The position numbers were made by a program, and so were the translations under genes. A DNA stretch of 64,000 nucleotides, from the NCBI RefSeq assembly GCF_032970905.1, contig NZ_JAWJZA010000004.1; one strand, 5' to 3'. Within the stretch, counting starts at the first letter, position 1; every line of letters starts with the position of its first letter. The notes beneath the pieces are model-generated. The model saw only the letters and a list, made by a program, of their open reading frames with translations. It did no database searches and was not told the origin of the DNA. Positions 1-8,392 of this stretch are shown here, one piece after another. The DNA is from Veillonella absiana. GTDB taxonomy: Bacteria; Bacillota; Negativicutes; Veillonellales; Veillonellaceae.

Positions 1-56
1 TTAATTTTACTAGTTTCGACTTGTATCCGTAAGGAATGAGAGCGAAGGAGGTAGCA

Positions 57-770
57 ATGACAAATCAAAATGGTACATCTAATTTGGAGGATAACAAACA
101 AGTATCTAGCCATGACCAGGATGTACAAACAGTGGGAATGGATCGCACTGTACTAAATCAAGAAGAAGTTAAAAAGGTTAAGTCAGAGAAGAAAAAAGAT
201 TCTAAGTTTAGTCTTAGAGAATTAACTATTATTGGTTTATTAGCGGCTATAACAGTTATTTTAGGGATTTCTGGGTATGGACTCATACCTATTGGCCCCA
301 TTAATGTCACAACATTACATGTGCCAACATTAATCGGTGCTTTAGTAGAGGGCCCTAAAGTTGGAGCTTTCGTGGGCTTGATTTTTGGTGTTTACAGTTT
401 CTGGCAAAATATGACAGCTCCAACATTGTTGTCCCCAGTATTTATTAACCCCATCATCTCTGTACTGCCTCGTATTATTTTCCCTGTATTAGCTTGGATT
501 ATCTATAAATGCATACCAATGAAATCCCAAGGTCCAAGATTTATCATTGCCGCATTTTTAGGGACTGTGCTTCATACGACGATGGTAATGGGATTGATTT
601 ATATAATGTATGCTGATTTATTTGCTAATGCATTGAAAATGAGTCATGAGAATGTTGGCATTGGTATACTTACATTGGCCGTAACTCATGGTATTCCAGA
701 AGCTATTTTTGCTGGGGTGATTGTAACACCGGTGGCACTAGCTTTGTATAAGGCCTTGCGTAAATCTTAA
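57..770 (+). CDS. ECF transporter S component (substrate-binding membrane subunit)
   Basis: Multi-pass membrane protein of about 237 residues, resembling the substrate-specific S subunits of energy-coupling-factor vitamin transporters. A charged, Lys-rich tail of about 50 residues precedes roughly six hydrophobic segments, starting with RELTIIGLLAAITVILG. The stretch HVPTLIGALVEGPKVGAFVG is typical of S components of the riboflavin/folate/pantothenate type. I chose the ATG at 57 because AAGGAGG lies at the right distance upstream; an in-frame ATG at 36 has no such site. The shared EcfA/EcfT energy module is not in the window. The substrate cannot be told from sequence alone. Confidence 0.75.
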   Translation: MTNQNGTSNLEDNKQVSSHDQDVQTVGMDRTVLNQEEVKKVKSEKKKDSKFSLRELTIIGLLAAITVILGISGYGLIPIGPINVTTLHVPTLIGALVEGPKVGAFVGLIFGVYSFWQNMTAPTLLSPVFINPIISVLPRIIFPVLAWIIYKCIPMKSQGPRFIIAAFLGTVLHTTMVMGLIYIMYADLFANALKMSHENVGIGILTLAVTHGIPEAIFAGVIVTPVALALYKALRKS

Positions 771-866
771 AATCTCCTTTGTTGCGTTGGGATATTTGCA
801 TTACTGGTAGTGTGATAGTAATACATAAAAATATTTTATAATGCCCATAGAACCTTACTGCTTTTG

Positions 867-896
867 TTTACAGAGAGCAGGGGGATATGCTAAAAT
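867..896 (+). promoter_or_regulatory. Probable sigma-A promoter of the SCIFF gene
   Basis: TTTACA, an 18-base spacer and TAAAAT, about 37 bases ahead of the SCIFF start codon. It is the best match in the gap after the ECF gene; the -10 is good and the -35 moderate. Confidence 0.5.
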
Positions 897-932
897 AAAG
901 AAAAATACAATAAGTATTGAGGAGGAATTATC

Positions 933-1076
933 ATGGCTAAACGTATCCGTACTATCAACACTGAATCTTTACAAAAAACTGCAAAAACTGGTGGTTGTGG
1001 CGAATGCCAAACATCTTGCCAATCTGCTTGTAAAACAAGCTGTACAGTAGGCAACCAAGTTTGCAAACAAAAATAA
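933..1076 (+). CDS. SCIFF ranthipeptide precursor (six cysteines in forty-five residues)
   Basis: Small 47-residue peptide with a strong ribosome site (GAGGAGG) just ahead of the ATG. It starts MAKRIRTINTESLQK and carries six cysteines at residues 22, 25, 29, 33, 37 and 44, the defining spacing of SCIFF peptides. In that family a radical SAM/SPASM enzyme cross-links Cys sulfur to neighbouring residues; that enzyme is the next gene. A hairpin terminator follows directly, so the peptide is probably made in excess over its maturase. The mature peptide's role is not established. An overlapping 69-codon frame at 841-1050 is a shadow of this gene. Confidence 0.93.
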   Translation: MAKRIRTINTESLQKTAKTGGCGECQTSCQSACKTSCTVGNQVCKQK

Positions 1077-1106
1077 GAATCTACTTCTTTGATGTAGAAA
1101 CTTAGA

Positions 1107-1147
1107 AACTAGGTGTTCGACGATGTCGAGCACCTAGTTTTTTTATG
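1107..1147 (+). terminator. Intrinsic terminator after SCIFF
   Basis: A 15-bp stem (AACTAGGTGTTCGAC with its near-perfect complement, one G-T pair), a 3-base loop and a run of seven T. It separates the peptide from its maturase, so read-through or a second promoter must supply the enzyme. Confidence 0.9.
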
Positions 1148-1342
1148 GAACCATGTTGGGGATATTTGAAAATAAACAGGATATATTTATGGTTAGTGTT
1201 CTATAATATGTAGATTAGACAGAGGTCAGATAGCATATTTTATATGAATTGTAACGGTACATTTAGCTAAAAATATGCTACAATAAATAAAGATGAATTT
1301 CGATATAAGAGAATTCATCAATTGTAACTGTATGGAGGTACC

Positions 1343-2752
1343 ATGTTAGAATTAAAACCTATGATCCACAAGTTTCGGATGAAGGATACATATTATTGCC
1401 TAGACGTGAATAGCGGTATTATTCATGTCATTGATGAATTGATAGACCGCGTGCTTGATACGTATGATGGCACAAATCGTGAAGCTGTACATGCTCAGTT
1501 AGATGCTACAGAAGATGCAACGGAATTAAATGAAATCATGGACGAGTTAGATGAGCTCATCGCAGCAGAGCAATTGTTTGCACCTATGAGCCGTGAATTT
1601 AAGCTTGTTGTAGGTGAAAAACCTATTGTTAAATCCTTGTGTTTGAACATTGCTCATGATTGTAATTTAGCATGTAAATATTGTTTTGCTAGCCAAGGTG
1701 ATTATGGCGGGGTAAAACGTGAATTAATGAGCTTTGATGTGGCAAAACGGGCGGTAGATTTCCTCATTCAAATGAGCGGTAATCGTCAACACTGTGAAAT
1801 CGACTTCTTTGGTGGTGAGCCCCTCCTTAACTGGGAAGTGGTAAAACAAACCGTTGAATATATCGAAAGAATTCAAGAGAAACATAATAAGATTTTCAAA
1901 TTGACCTTAACGACGAATGGTATGTTATTAAATCAAGAAAAAATTGATTATGTAAACGAACATAAAATGAGCCTTGTACTATCTCTTGATGGTCGCGAAG
2001 ATGTACATAATTCTATGCGTCCAGTAGCAGGTAGTGGAGCTGAGTCTTACCAATATGTTGCTAAGAATTTAGTGAATGCTGTAAAACAACGTCATGGTTT
2101 AGAATACTATGTACGTGGTACATATACACATAAAAATTTGGATTTTACAAAAGACGTATTAGCTATGTCTGATTTAGGTTTTGAACATTTATCAATGGAA
2201 CCAGTTGTTGGTGAAGACGGAGATTATGTACTTCGTGAAGAAGATTGGCCAATATTGGAAAAAGAATACGAAAAATTAGCTGATCTGTATTTAGAGCGTC
2301 AAAAAGAAGGTTGGGGTGAGAAATTTAATTTCTTCCACTTCCGTATGGATCTGTATCGTGGACCATGTATGGCGAAACGTTTACGCGGTTGTGGTGCTGG
2401 TCATGAATATATGGCCATCGTACCAAATGGTGATATTTATCCATGCCACCAATTTGTTGGCAAAGAGGACTTCATCTTGGGCAATATCTACGAAGGTCTA
2501 AAGAATACAGAGATTCCTACACAGTTCCGTAATACTCATGTGTTTACAAAACCTACTTGTGCTGAATGTTGGGCTAAATTCTTCTGTTCTGGCGGTTGTC
2601 ATGCTAACAATATAACACTAGGTGGTGACTTAGATACGCCTTATGAATTTGGCTGTCGCTTACAAAAGAAACGCATTGAATGCGCTATTATGATTCAAGC
2701 AGAGCTTGAAGCGGCTGGCATTGATGGGAGTATTCCTGTTGCGTTAGGCTAA
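1343..2752 (+). CDS. scfB: SCIFF maturase, radical SAM/SPASM thioether-forming enzyme
   Basis: 469 residues, the usual length for SCIFF maturases. The radical SAM cluster CxxxCxxC is seen in HDCNLACKYCFA (Cys 107, 111, 114). The N-terminal 90 residues correspond to the peptide-binding region, and the C-terminal part has the cysteine-rich SPASM motif CAECWAKFFCSGGC near residue 406, which binds auxiliary iron-sulfur clusters. GGAGG precedes the ATG. By family knowledge it uses S-adenosylmethionine to form Cys thioethers in the peptide encoded 270 bases upstream. The gap between them holds a hairpin at about 1293-1320 (GATGAATT/GAATTCATC) but no clear promoter. The gene symbol follows one naming use and is less certain than the function. 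Confidence 0.93.
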   Translation: MLELKPMIHKFRMKDTYYCLDVNSGIIHVIDELIDRVLDTYDGTNREAVHAQLDATEDATELNEIMDELDELIAAEQLFAPMSREFKLVVGEKPIVKSLCLNIAHDCNLACKYCFASQGDYGGVKRELMSFDVAKRAVDFLIQMSGNRQHCEIDFFGGEPLLNWEVVKQTVEYIERIQEKHNKIFKLTLTTNGMLLNQEKIDYVNEHKMSLVLSLDGREDVHNSMRPVAGSGAESYQYVAKNLVNAVKQRHGLEYYVRGTYTHKNLDFTKDVLAMSDLGFEHLSMEPVVGEDGDYVLREEDWPILEKEYEKLADLYLERQKEGWGEKFNFFHFRMDLYRGPCMAKRLRGCGAGHEYMAIVPNGDIYPCHQFVGKEDFILGNIYEGLKNTEIPTQFRNTHVFTKPTCAECWAKFFCSGGCHANNITLGGDLDTPYEFGCRLQKKRIECAIMIQAELEAAGIDGSIPVALG

Positions 2753-2869
2753 TCAATTAACAATATGTCTTGAGCGAATCAATAATAAATAATATCTTAG
2801 ATTAATTAATGCAGGATATTTGTTGAAATAATTAAACGTGATTTAAGTCAGCTTTGTAAAGGAGCCACT

Positions 2870-5203
2870 ATGGAAAATAGATTGGATGAAACACAAACTA
2901 TTGAACGTTGGGGAATCCGCTTTACTGGCATCGTACAAGGGGTCGGATTCCGGCCCCTTGTTTCTGTATTAGCACATCAACTTGCATTGAGTGGATTCGT
3001 TTATAATGATGGTCATGGTGTGTATGTGGAGGCTCAGGGGACAGTAGAGGCTTTAGACTTATTCCTCGATGCTGTGAAAGTAGAGTCTCCACGATTAGCA
3101 CGTATTACATCGGTGAATATTACGAAAATGGATATTCATATGGATGACTGTATCGACCGATCCCAACCAAGTCCTGAGGAGGCTTTTGTGATAAAACCGT
3201 CTCCAAAGGGCATGAAGGTAAAAACTTTCATCAGTGCTGACACGGCGCCTTGTGAAGACTGTTATAAGGAATTGCATGATGCTAATGAACAGCGGCGTCA
3301 TGAGTATAGTTTTATTAATTGTACTCATTGTGGTCCAAGGTATACCATTATTAAGGCAATGCCTTATGATCGTGAACGAACAACAATGAATGATTTCCCT
3401 ATGTGTCCTGATTGTGAACGTGAATATGAGGATATAGAAGGTCGCCGCTATCATGCGGAACCAAACGCTTGTCATGTGTGTGGACCTCAGTATCAGTTGC
3501 TTGATGCGCATGGAACTGTAGTTGAAACTGATGAAGTAAAGGCTTTTGCTCAGGTTAGGCACATGATTGCGGATGGTTATATTGTAGCTATTAAAGGTAT
3601 TGGTGGATATCATCTAGCCTGTGATGCCTTTAATGAAACTGTGGTACAACGTTTGCGGGAACGTAAACAACGGCCCATGAAACCATTGGCAATGATGGCA
3701 GGGTCTTTAGAGATTTTAGATGATATTGTCACAATATCTGATGCAGAGTTAGATGTGCTTATTAGTCCCGCTCGGCCTATTGTCTTGTTACAATCAAAGC
3801 CGGAGGTACCTAGCGTTCCTGCACCATCCGTAGCACCAGGGTGTCAGTCTTATGGCATAATGTTGCCGTATACACCTATGCATATGGTATTGTTACCCAA
3901 GGATGCCCTATGGGTAATGACTAGTGGAAATCATAGTGGAGAGCCTGTACTATATAAGGACGTAGAAGCCTTAGAACAATTAAGTACTGTAGCTGATTAT
4001 TTCTTAACCCATAATCGTCAGATTTGGTCCCCTGTGGATGATTCTGTAGTAGCAGTGTGTGATAAACATATATTACAATATCGTCGGAGTCGTGGTTTCG
4101 TGCCGGAACCGATTCATTGTAGTGGACTGCTTAATAATACCATGTTAGCAATGGGTTCAGATTTAAAAAATGCTTTTGCTATGAATCAAGATCAAGAGGT
4201 ATTGATGGGGCCTCATATTGGTGATTTGGAACATAGCTCTACCCATGAAACATTAGAAAAAACCATAACACATTATGAAAAACTATTTGATGCGACACCT
4301 ACAGAGATTGTTGTGGATGCACATTCTCAATATTTTTCCTCTCGTCTAGGCTATGCTTACGGTGAAAGGCATAATATTCCTGTATTGGAGGTTCAACATC
4401 ATCATGCCCATATTGCATCAGTCATGGCAGAGCATAACTTACAAGGACCTCTCTTAGGTATATGTTTTGATGGTACAGGTTATGGCGATGATGGTACATT
4501 ATGGGGCGGTGAGTTTTTAATCTGTCAACAAGGTGGATATAAAAGGGTAGCACATCTTCAAACGGCACCATTACCGGGCGGTGAAAAGGCTGTACGTGAA
4601 CCGTGGAGACAGGCTTTGTGGTATGTGCGACAACATTATGGGACAGACATACCTGCTGTATATAAAAAATGGCTGCACACATTGCCAGAGGGCTGGGAAC
4701 TTTTAGATCAGGCTCTAAATAGTGATATGGTATTTTCCTTATCATCTGGCGCAGGTCGTTTATTTGATGCACTAGGCTGTTTATTAGGTTTAGGGAATAT
4801 CCATGCTTATGATGCTCATATTGCTATGGCATTGGAGCAGGTGGCATTAGGTCAACGTGGTAATGTTCGAGAATTTAATTATGATGGAACGACACTTGAT
4901 TTAACCCCTACTATATTTTCTTTAATGGATGAATATGCAGCAGGTGCAGATGTAAGTGCGTTAGCAGCAAGCTTTCACCGGACGTTGGCTATTGCTATCT
5001 GTGAGGTATCATCGGATATATGTAGCCGCTATAATATTGATCAAGTAGCTATTAGTGGTGGGGTGTTCCAAAACCGTCAGTTATTACAAGAGTTACATCG
5101 TACATGGCATCGTAGTAAACTTTATATGAATGAAAAGGTACCGTGTAATGATGGAGGCCTTGCGTTAGGACAATTATGGATTGCTCATCAGTTGAAAAAA
5201 TAA
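2870..5203 (+). CDS. hypF: Carbamoyltransferase HypF, [NiFe]-hydrogenase maturation
   Basis: 777 residues with the full HypF domain order. An acylphosphatase-like domain comes first (FTGIVQGVGFRP, residues 15-105). Paired zinc-finger motifs follow (CEDCYKE, CTHCGPRYT, CPDCEREY, CHVCGP), then a YrdC-like domain (KGIGGYHLACDA) and a Kae1-like carbamoyltransferase domain with VQHHHAHIASVMAEH and GICFDGTGYGDDGT. Family role: it makes the thiocarboxamide on the HypE C-terminal Cys from carbamoyl phosphate and ATP, the precursor of the cyanide ligands. AAGGAG precedes the ATG. It heads a hypF-C-D-E row; hypA, hypB and hydrogenase structural genes are not in the window. Confidence 0.96.
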   Translation: MENRLDETQTIERWGIRFTGIVQGVGFRPLVSVLAHQLALSGFVYNDGHGVYVEAQGTVEALDLFLDAVKVESPRLARITSVNITKMDIHMDDCIDRSQPSPEEAFVIKPSPKGMKVKTFISADTAPCEDCYKELHDANEQRRHEYSFINCTHCGPRYTIIKAMPYDRERTTMNDFPMCPDCEREYEDIEGRRYHAEPNACHVCGPQYQLLDAHGTVVETDEVKAFAQVRHMIADGYIVAIKGIGGYHLACDAFNETVVQRLRERKQRPMKPLAMMAGSLEILDDIVTISDAELDVLISPARPIVLLQSKPEVPSVPAPSVAPGCQSYGIMLPYTPMHMVLLPKDALWVMTSGNHSGEPVLYKDVEALEQLSTVADYFLTHNRQIWSPVDDSVVAVCDKHILQYRRSRGFVPEPIHCSGLLNNTMLAMGSDLKNAFAMNQDQEVLMGPHIGDLEHSSTHETLEKTITHYEKLFDATPTEIVVDAHSQYFSSRLGYAYGERHNIPVLEVQHHHAHIASVMAEHNLQGPLLGICFDGTGYGDDGTLWGGEFLICQQGGYKRVAHLQTAPLPGGEKAVREPWRQALWYVRQHYGTDIPAVYKKWLHTLPEGWELLDQALNSDMVFSLSSGAGRLFDALGCLLGLGNIHAYDAHIAMALEQVALGQRGNVREFNYDGTTLDLTPTIFSLMDEYAAGADVSALAASFHRTLAIAICEVSSDICSRYNIDQVAISGGVFQNRQLLQELHRTWHRSKLYMNEKVPCNDGGLALGQLWIAHQLKK

Positions 5204-5321
5204 GGGAATTTAATAAGGGAATTTATTGATTTTTAGTATTATATCAATAGCAAATAGTTGAGTTTATACTAGAAATAATAAGTATATTATTAGAATAACC
5301 GTTGTGATATAAGGAGGTACT

Positions 5322-5573
5322 ATGTGTTTAGCAGTACCAGCACAGTTAATCAGTATTAATGAGTCCATAGGGACCATTGAATTAACAGGGGCTACTCGTG
5401 ATTGTAGTCTATTATTAGTGCCAGAGGCCAAAGTTGGTGACTGGTTATTAGTGCACGCAGGATTTGCGGTGCAAATCGTAGATGAAGAAGAAGCGCAAGC
5501 AACATTAGAAGCGTTTCGGGAGCTAGAAGAACTTGAAGAAGCTTACTTTGCAGGAAAAACAGCTAACAGCTGA
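5322..5573 (+). CDS. hypC: Hydrogenase assembly chaperone HypC
   Basis: 83 residues starting MCLAVPAQLISIN; the Cys at position 2 is the conserved residue that binds HypD and iron and docks on the hydrogenase large subunit. AAGGAGG precedes the ATG. The acidic C-terminal tail (ELEELEEAYF) overlaps the start of hypD by about 40 bases in another frame, consistent with translational coupling of two proteins that form a complex. Confidence 0.95.
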   Translation: MCLAVPAQLISINESIGTIELTGATRDCSLLLVPEAKVGDWLLVHAGFAVQIVDEEEAQATLEAFRELEELEEAYFAGKTANS

Positions 5574-6651
5574 GGCCTTAATACATAAAATTAAAGAATT
5601 ACACACCCCTGGTGAAACTGTTCGTCTTATGGAGGTGTGTGGTACTCATACAGTATCTATTTTCCGTGAAGGGTTACGACAATTATTACCTGAGGGAATT
5701 GAGCTCGTCAGTGGACCAGGCTGTCCCGTATGTGTGACAGATCAAACGTACATGGACAAGGCACTTGCCTATGCAGATCGAGATGACGTGATTATTGCTA
5801 CTTTTGGGGATATGCTCAAAGTACCAGGCAGTTATAGCAGTCTCAGTGAAGCGCAAACTAAAGGAGCTCACATTCATGTAATTTATACTCCTCTAGAAAT
5901 TATTGAGCTAGGCAAACAACATCCAGATAAACATATCATATTCTTAGCCATTGGCTTTGAAACGACAATTGCTGTCATTGGCGCTACTGTGAAAGCCGTG
6001 GCTGCCTCTGGTTTAGACAATGTATTTTTCTTGGTATCTCATAAATTGGTACCACCCGCATTGAGGGCGCTACTAGATCGACAAGCAGGTCATATTGATG
6101 GTTTTATTCTTCCTGGTCATGTGAGCGTTATTATAGGGGAAGAACCCTATCGATTTTTAGCAGAGGAATATCATATTCCATCCTGTATCGCTGGATTTGA
6201 TGGCGTAGAAATTTTGTCGGCTGTTGTGAATATATTAGAACAACGAAAAATGCAACACTTCTATGTGGGGAATACGTATCATTCCGTAGTGATGAAAGAG
6301 GGGAATCCTGTAGCTCGTCAAATTATGAATGAGGTCTATGAACCTTGTGATGATATTTGGCGTGGTATTGGTATGATTCCTGAGTCTGGCCTCTCCTTAA
6401 CTGGGGAGTACGCAACATATGATGCAGAAATAGCATTGCCTATTACTTTAGATAGACCGTCAAAGGAAATCAAAGGTTGTCAATGTGGTAGCGTATTACA
6501 AGGGTTGATTAAACCAAATGAATGTCCACTCTTTGGTACTAGCTGTACCGCTGATCATCCTGTGGGTGCCTGCATGGTATCCGTAGAGGGCAGTTGTGCT
6601 GCGTGGTATAAATATGGCTATGCTAGTGGTGGCCTTTCTTGGGAGGATTAA
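5533..6651 (+). CDS. hypD: Hydrogenase maturation protein HypD
   Basis: 372 residues from a TTG start inside hypC; an alternative TTG lies 15 bases later. The conserved HypD motifs GPGCPVCVT and EVCGTHT are present. The C-terminal cysteine block GCQCGSVLQG, NECPLFGTSC and GACMVSVEGSC holds the 4Fe-4S cluster and redox cysteines. HypD works with HypC to build the Fe(CN)2CO unit of [NiFe]-hydrogenase. The start codon choice is uncertain because neither TTG has a perfect ribosome site. Confidence 0.94.
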   Translation: MKKLTLQEKQLTAEALIHKIKELHTPGETVRLMEVCGTHTVSIFREGLRQLLPEGIELVSGPGCPVCVTDQTYMDKALAYADRDDVIIATFGDMLKVPGSYSSLSEAQTKGAHIHVIYTPLEIIELGKQHPDKHIIFLAIGFETTIAVIGATVKAVAASGLDNVFFLVSHKLVPPALRALLDRQAGHIDGFILPGHVSVIIGEEPYRFLAEEYHIPSCIAGFDGVEILSAVVNILEQRKMQHFYVGNTYHSVVMKEGNPVARQIMNEVYEPCDDIWRGIGMIPESGLSLTGEYATYDAEIALPITLDRPSKEIKGCQCGSVLQGLIKPNECPLFGTSCTADHPVGACMVSVEGSCAAWYKYGYASGGLSWED

Positions 6652-6652
6652 T

Positions 6653-7660
6653 ATGGAACGAGTTCGTTTAGTTCATGGTAATGGCGGTCGCTTTAGCCAT
6701 GAATTAACTGAAAAATTTATATTGAAATACTTTACGAATTCTCTGCTAGCACCTTTGCATGATGGTGCTCAATTTGATGTGCCTGCTGGACGTATGGCTT
6801 TCACTACGGATTCTTATGTGGTACAGCCCATAATGTTCCCAGGGGGCAATATCGGTAAGCTCGCTGTCTGTGGTACCGTTAATGATTTAGCTATGAATGG
6901 GGCTGTCCCACAATATTTGAGTTGTGGCCTAATTTTAGAAGAAGGTCTACCTTTTGAAATGTTAGATACCGTTCTCGCTACAATGGCAGATATGGCGAAG
7001 CAAGCAAATATTGAAATCGTTACAGGGGACACAAAGGTCGTAAAAAAAGGTGAGGTAGATGGTATTTATATCAATACTGCCGGTGTTGGTATGATCCCAA
7101 GCGGTATTTCTATTGCACCGAGCAATGTGAAAGCTGGCATGGATATTATTTTGTCGGGCTCTATCGGTGATCACTCCATTGCCGTGATGGGACAGCGCTT
7201 TGGCTTATCCCTATCCGAATCCATTAAGACTGACTGTGCTCCATTAAATCATATGGTCCATGATGTACTTTCAGCGGTGGGAGATAAAGTAGCCTTGATG
7301 CGAGATCCTACACGTGGTGGTTTAGGTACAGTCTTAAAAGAAATTGCCGACCAAAGCCAAGTTGGTATTCGTGTAGATGAATCTGCCATTATCGTCCATC
7401 CAGAGGTACAATCTGTGTGTGATATTTTGGGCTATGATCCACTCTATTTAGCTAATGAAGGCAAAGTAGTTCTCGTTGTGGATTCATCTGTGACAGAGCA
7501 AGTTCTATCCATAATGAAAGAGCATGAAGAAGGTCGTGAGGCTACATGTATTGGTCGAACTCTAGATAAAAATATTGGTAAAGTGGGACTACAAACAGCA
7601 TTGGGTGGTATTCGATTACTCGATTTATTAGGTGAAGATCAAGTACCTCGGATTTGTTAA
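6653..7660 (+). CDS. hypE: Hydrogenase maturation protein HypE
   Basis: 335 residues, an AIR-synthase-like ATPase that dehydrates the thiocarboxamide on its C-terminal cysteine to a thiocyanate. The protein ends in PRIC, the canonical HypE tail with the terminal Cys. The start is VRLVHGNGGRFSHEL, with FTTDSYVV and MRDPTRGGLGTVL also typical. It begins one base after the hypD stop with GGGAGG ahead. An in-frame extension to 6596 lies within hypD and has no ribosome site, so I rejected it. Confidence 0.96.
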   Translation: MERVRLVHGNGGRFSHELTEKFILKYFTNSLLAPLHDGAQFDVPAGRMAFTTDSYVVQPIMFPGGNIGKLAVCGTVNDLAMNGAVPQYLSCGLILEEGLPFEMLDTVLATMADMAKQANIEIVTGDTKVVKKGEVDGIYINTAGVGMIPSGISIAPSNVKAGMDIILSGSIGDHSIAVMGQRFGLSLSESIKTDCAPLNHMVHDVLSAVGDKVALMRDPTRGGLGTVLKEIADQSQVGIRVDESAIIVHPEVQSVCDILGYDPLYLANEGKVVLVVDSSVTEQVLSIMKEHEEGREATCIGRTLDKNIGKVGLQTALGGIRLLDLLGEDQVPRIC

Positions 7661-7826
7661 GGTCAATAGATGAAGAGAATAGTAGTTGTATCTAATTTGC
7701 TTCATAGGATATTCATGGATAGAGAGTATGTTATGTATGTGAAAGTATAGGTAATACAGGGATAACTCTAGTATCTATAGTGATAATTTGATAAAATAGT
7801 ACTATTAAAGAATAAGGAGGCTCACT

Positions 7827-8273
7827 ATGAAAAAGAAACTTCTTTCCGCAACGCTTGGTATTTGTTTGGCTGTAACAGCTTTTGGTGGTATCGTACAGAC
7901 AAATGCATCTGGTTTGAGCAGTATTTTAGGTGGCATCGCAAAGGTTGGCGGTGTTGGCTATGTAATTGATAAGTTTGGTCCTCAGATTGACTCCTTTTTA
8001 AACAGATTATTGAAACAAAATAATTTAAGTACAACCTATTCAACAGCTGTTGTCCCAATCGTTAGTATTGGCACTAATGGATATATTGGTATGGCTCAAG
8101 TAACGGGTCCAGCCTCTGAAGTTGAACGTGTAAAAGCTGTCGCACAAGTAGAGGGTAGCTTTAATGGCATGATTCGAGTGAAAGGTTTAGTGCCAATTGA
8201 TAGTGAAAACCCTACGAATGCATCTCGTATTCAAGGCGTTGGCGTATCAGCTATTATTGATTTGAAAATCTAA
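7827..8273 (+). CDS. Small exported protein of unknown function
   Basis: 148 residues with AAGGAGG ahead of the ATG. A clear Sec signal peptide (MKKKLLSATLGICLAVTAFGG, cleavage probably after the Ala of QTNA near residue 27) is followed by a Gly-rich hydrophobic stretch (SSILGGIAKVGGVGYVIDKF) and a C-terminal half rich in Val, Gly and Ile that looks like short beta strands. I recognise no family. The next two genes are also exported envelope proteins, so an envelope or outer-membrane location is a reasonable inference. Confidence 0.7.
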   Translation: MKKKLLSATLGICLAVTAFGGIVQTNASGLSSILGGIAKVGGVGYVIDKFGPQIDSFLNRLLKQNNLSTTYSTAVVPIVSIGTNGYIGMAQVTGPASEVERVKAVAQVEGSFNGMIRVKGLVPIDSENPTNASRIQGVGVSAIIDLKI

Positions 8274-8392
8274 TATCTTATTTGTAAAGCTTTATCTTTT
8301 ATAATAGTAATATGGAAGTAAGATATTTTTTATGAGTATACTGATACATATTGTGTAAGCAATGTATATCATAACTATATGTGGAGGAATTT

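Noticed and set aside
841..1050. 69-codon frame overlapping the SCIFF gene
   Set aside because: Different frame from the SCIFF peptide, no ribosome site, and the overlapping 47-residue frame has the diagnostic six-Cys pattern.
3095..3613. 172-codon minus-strand frame inside hypF
   Set aside because: Antisense shadow of hypF; no recognisable features.
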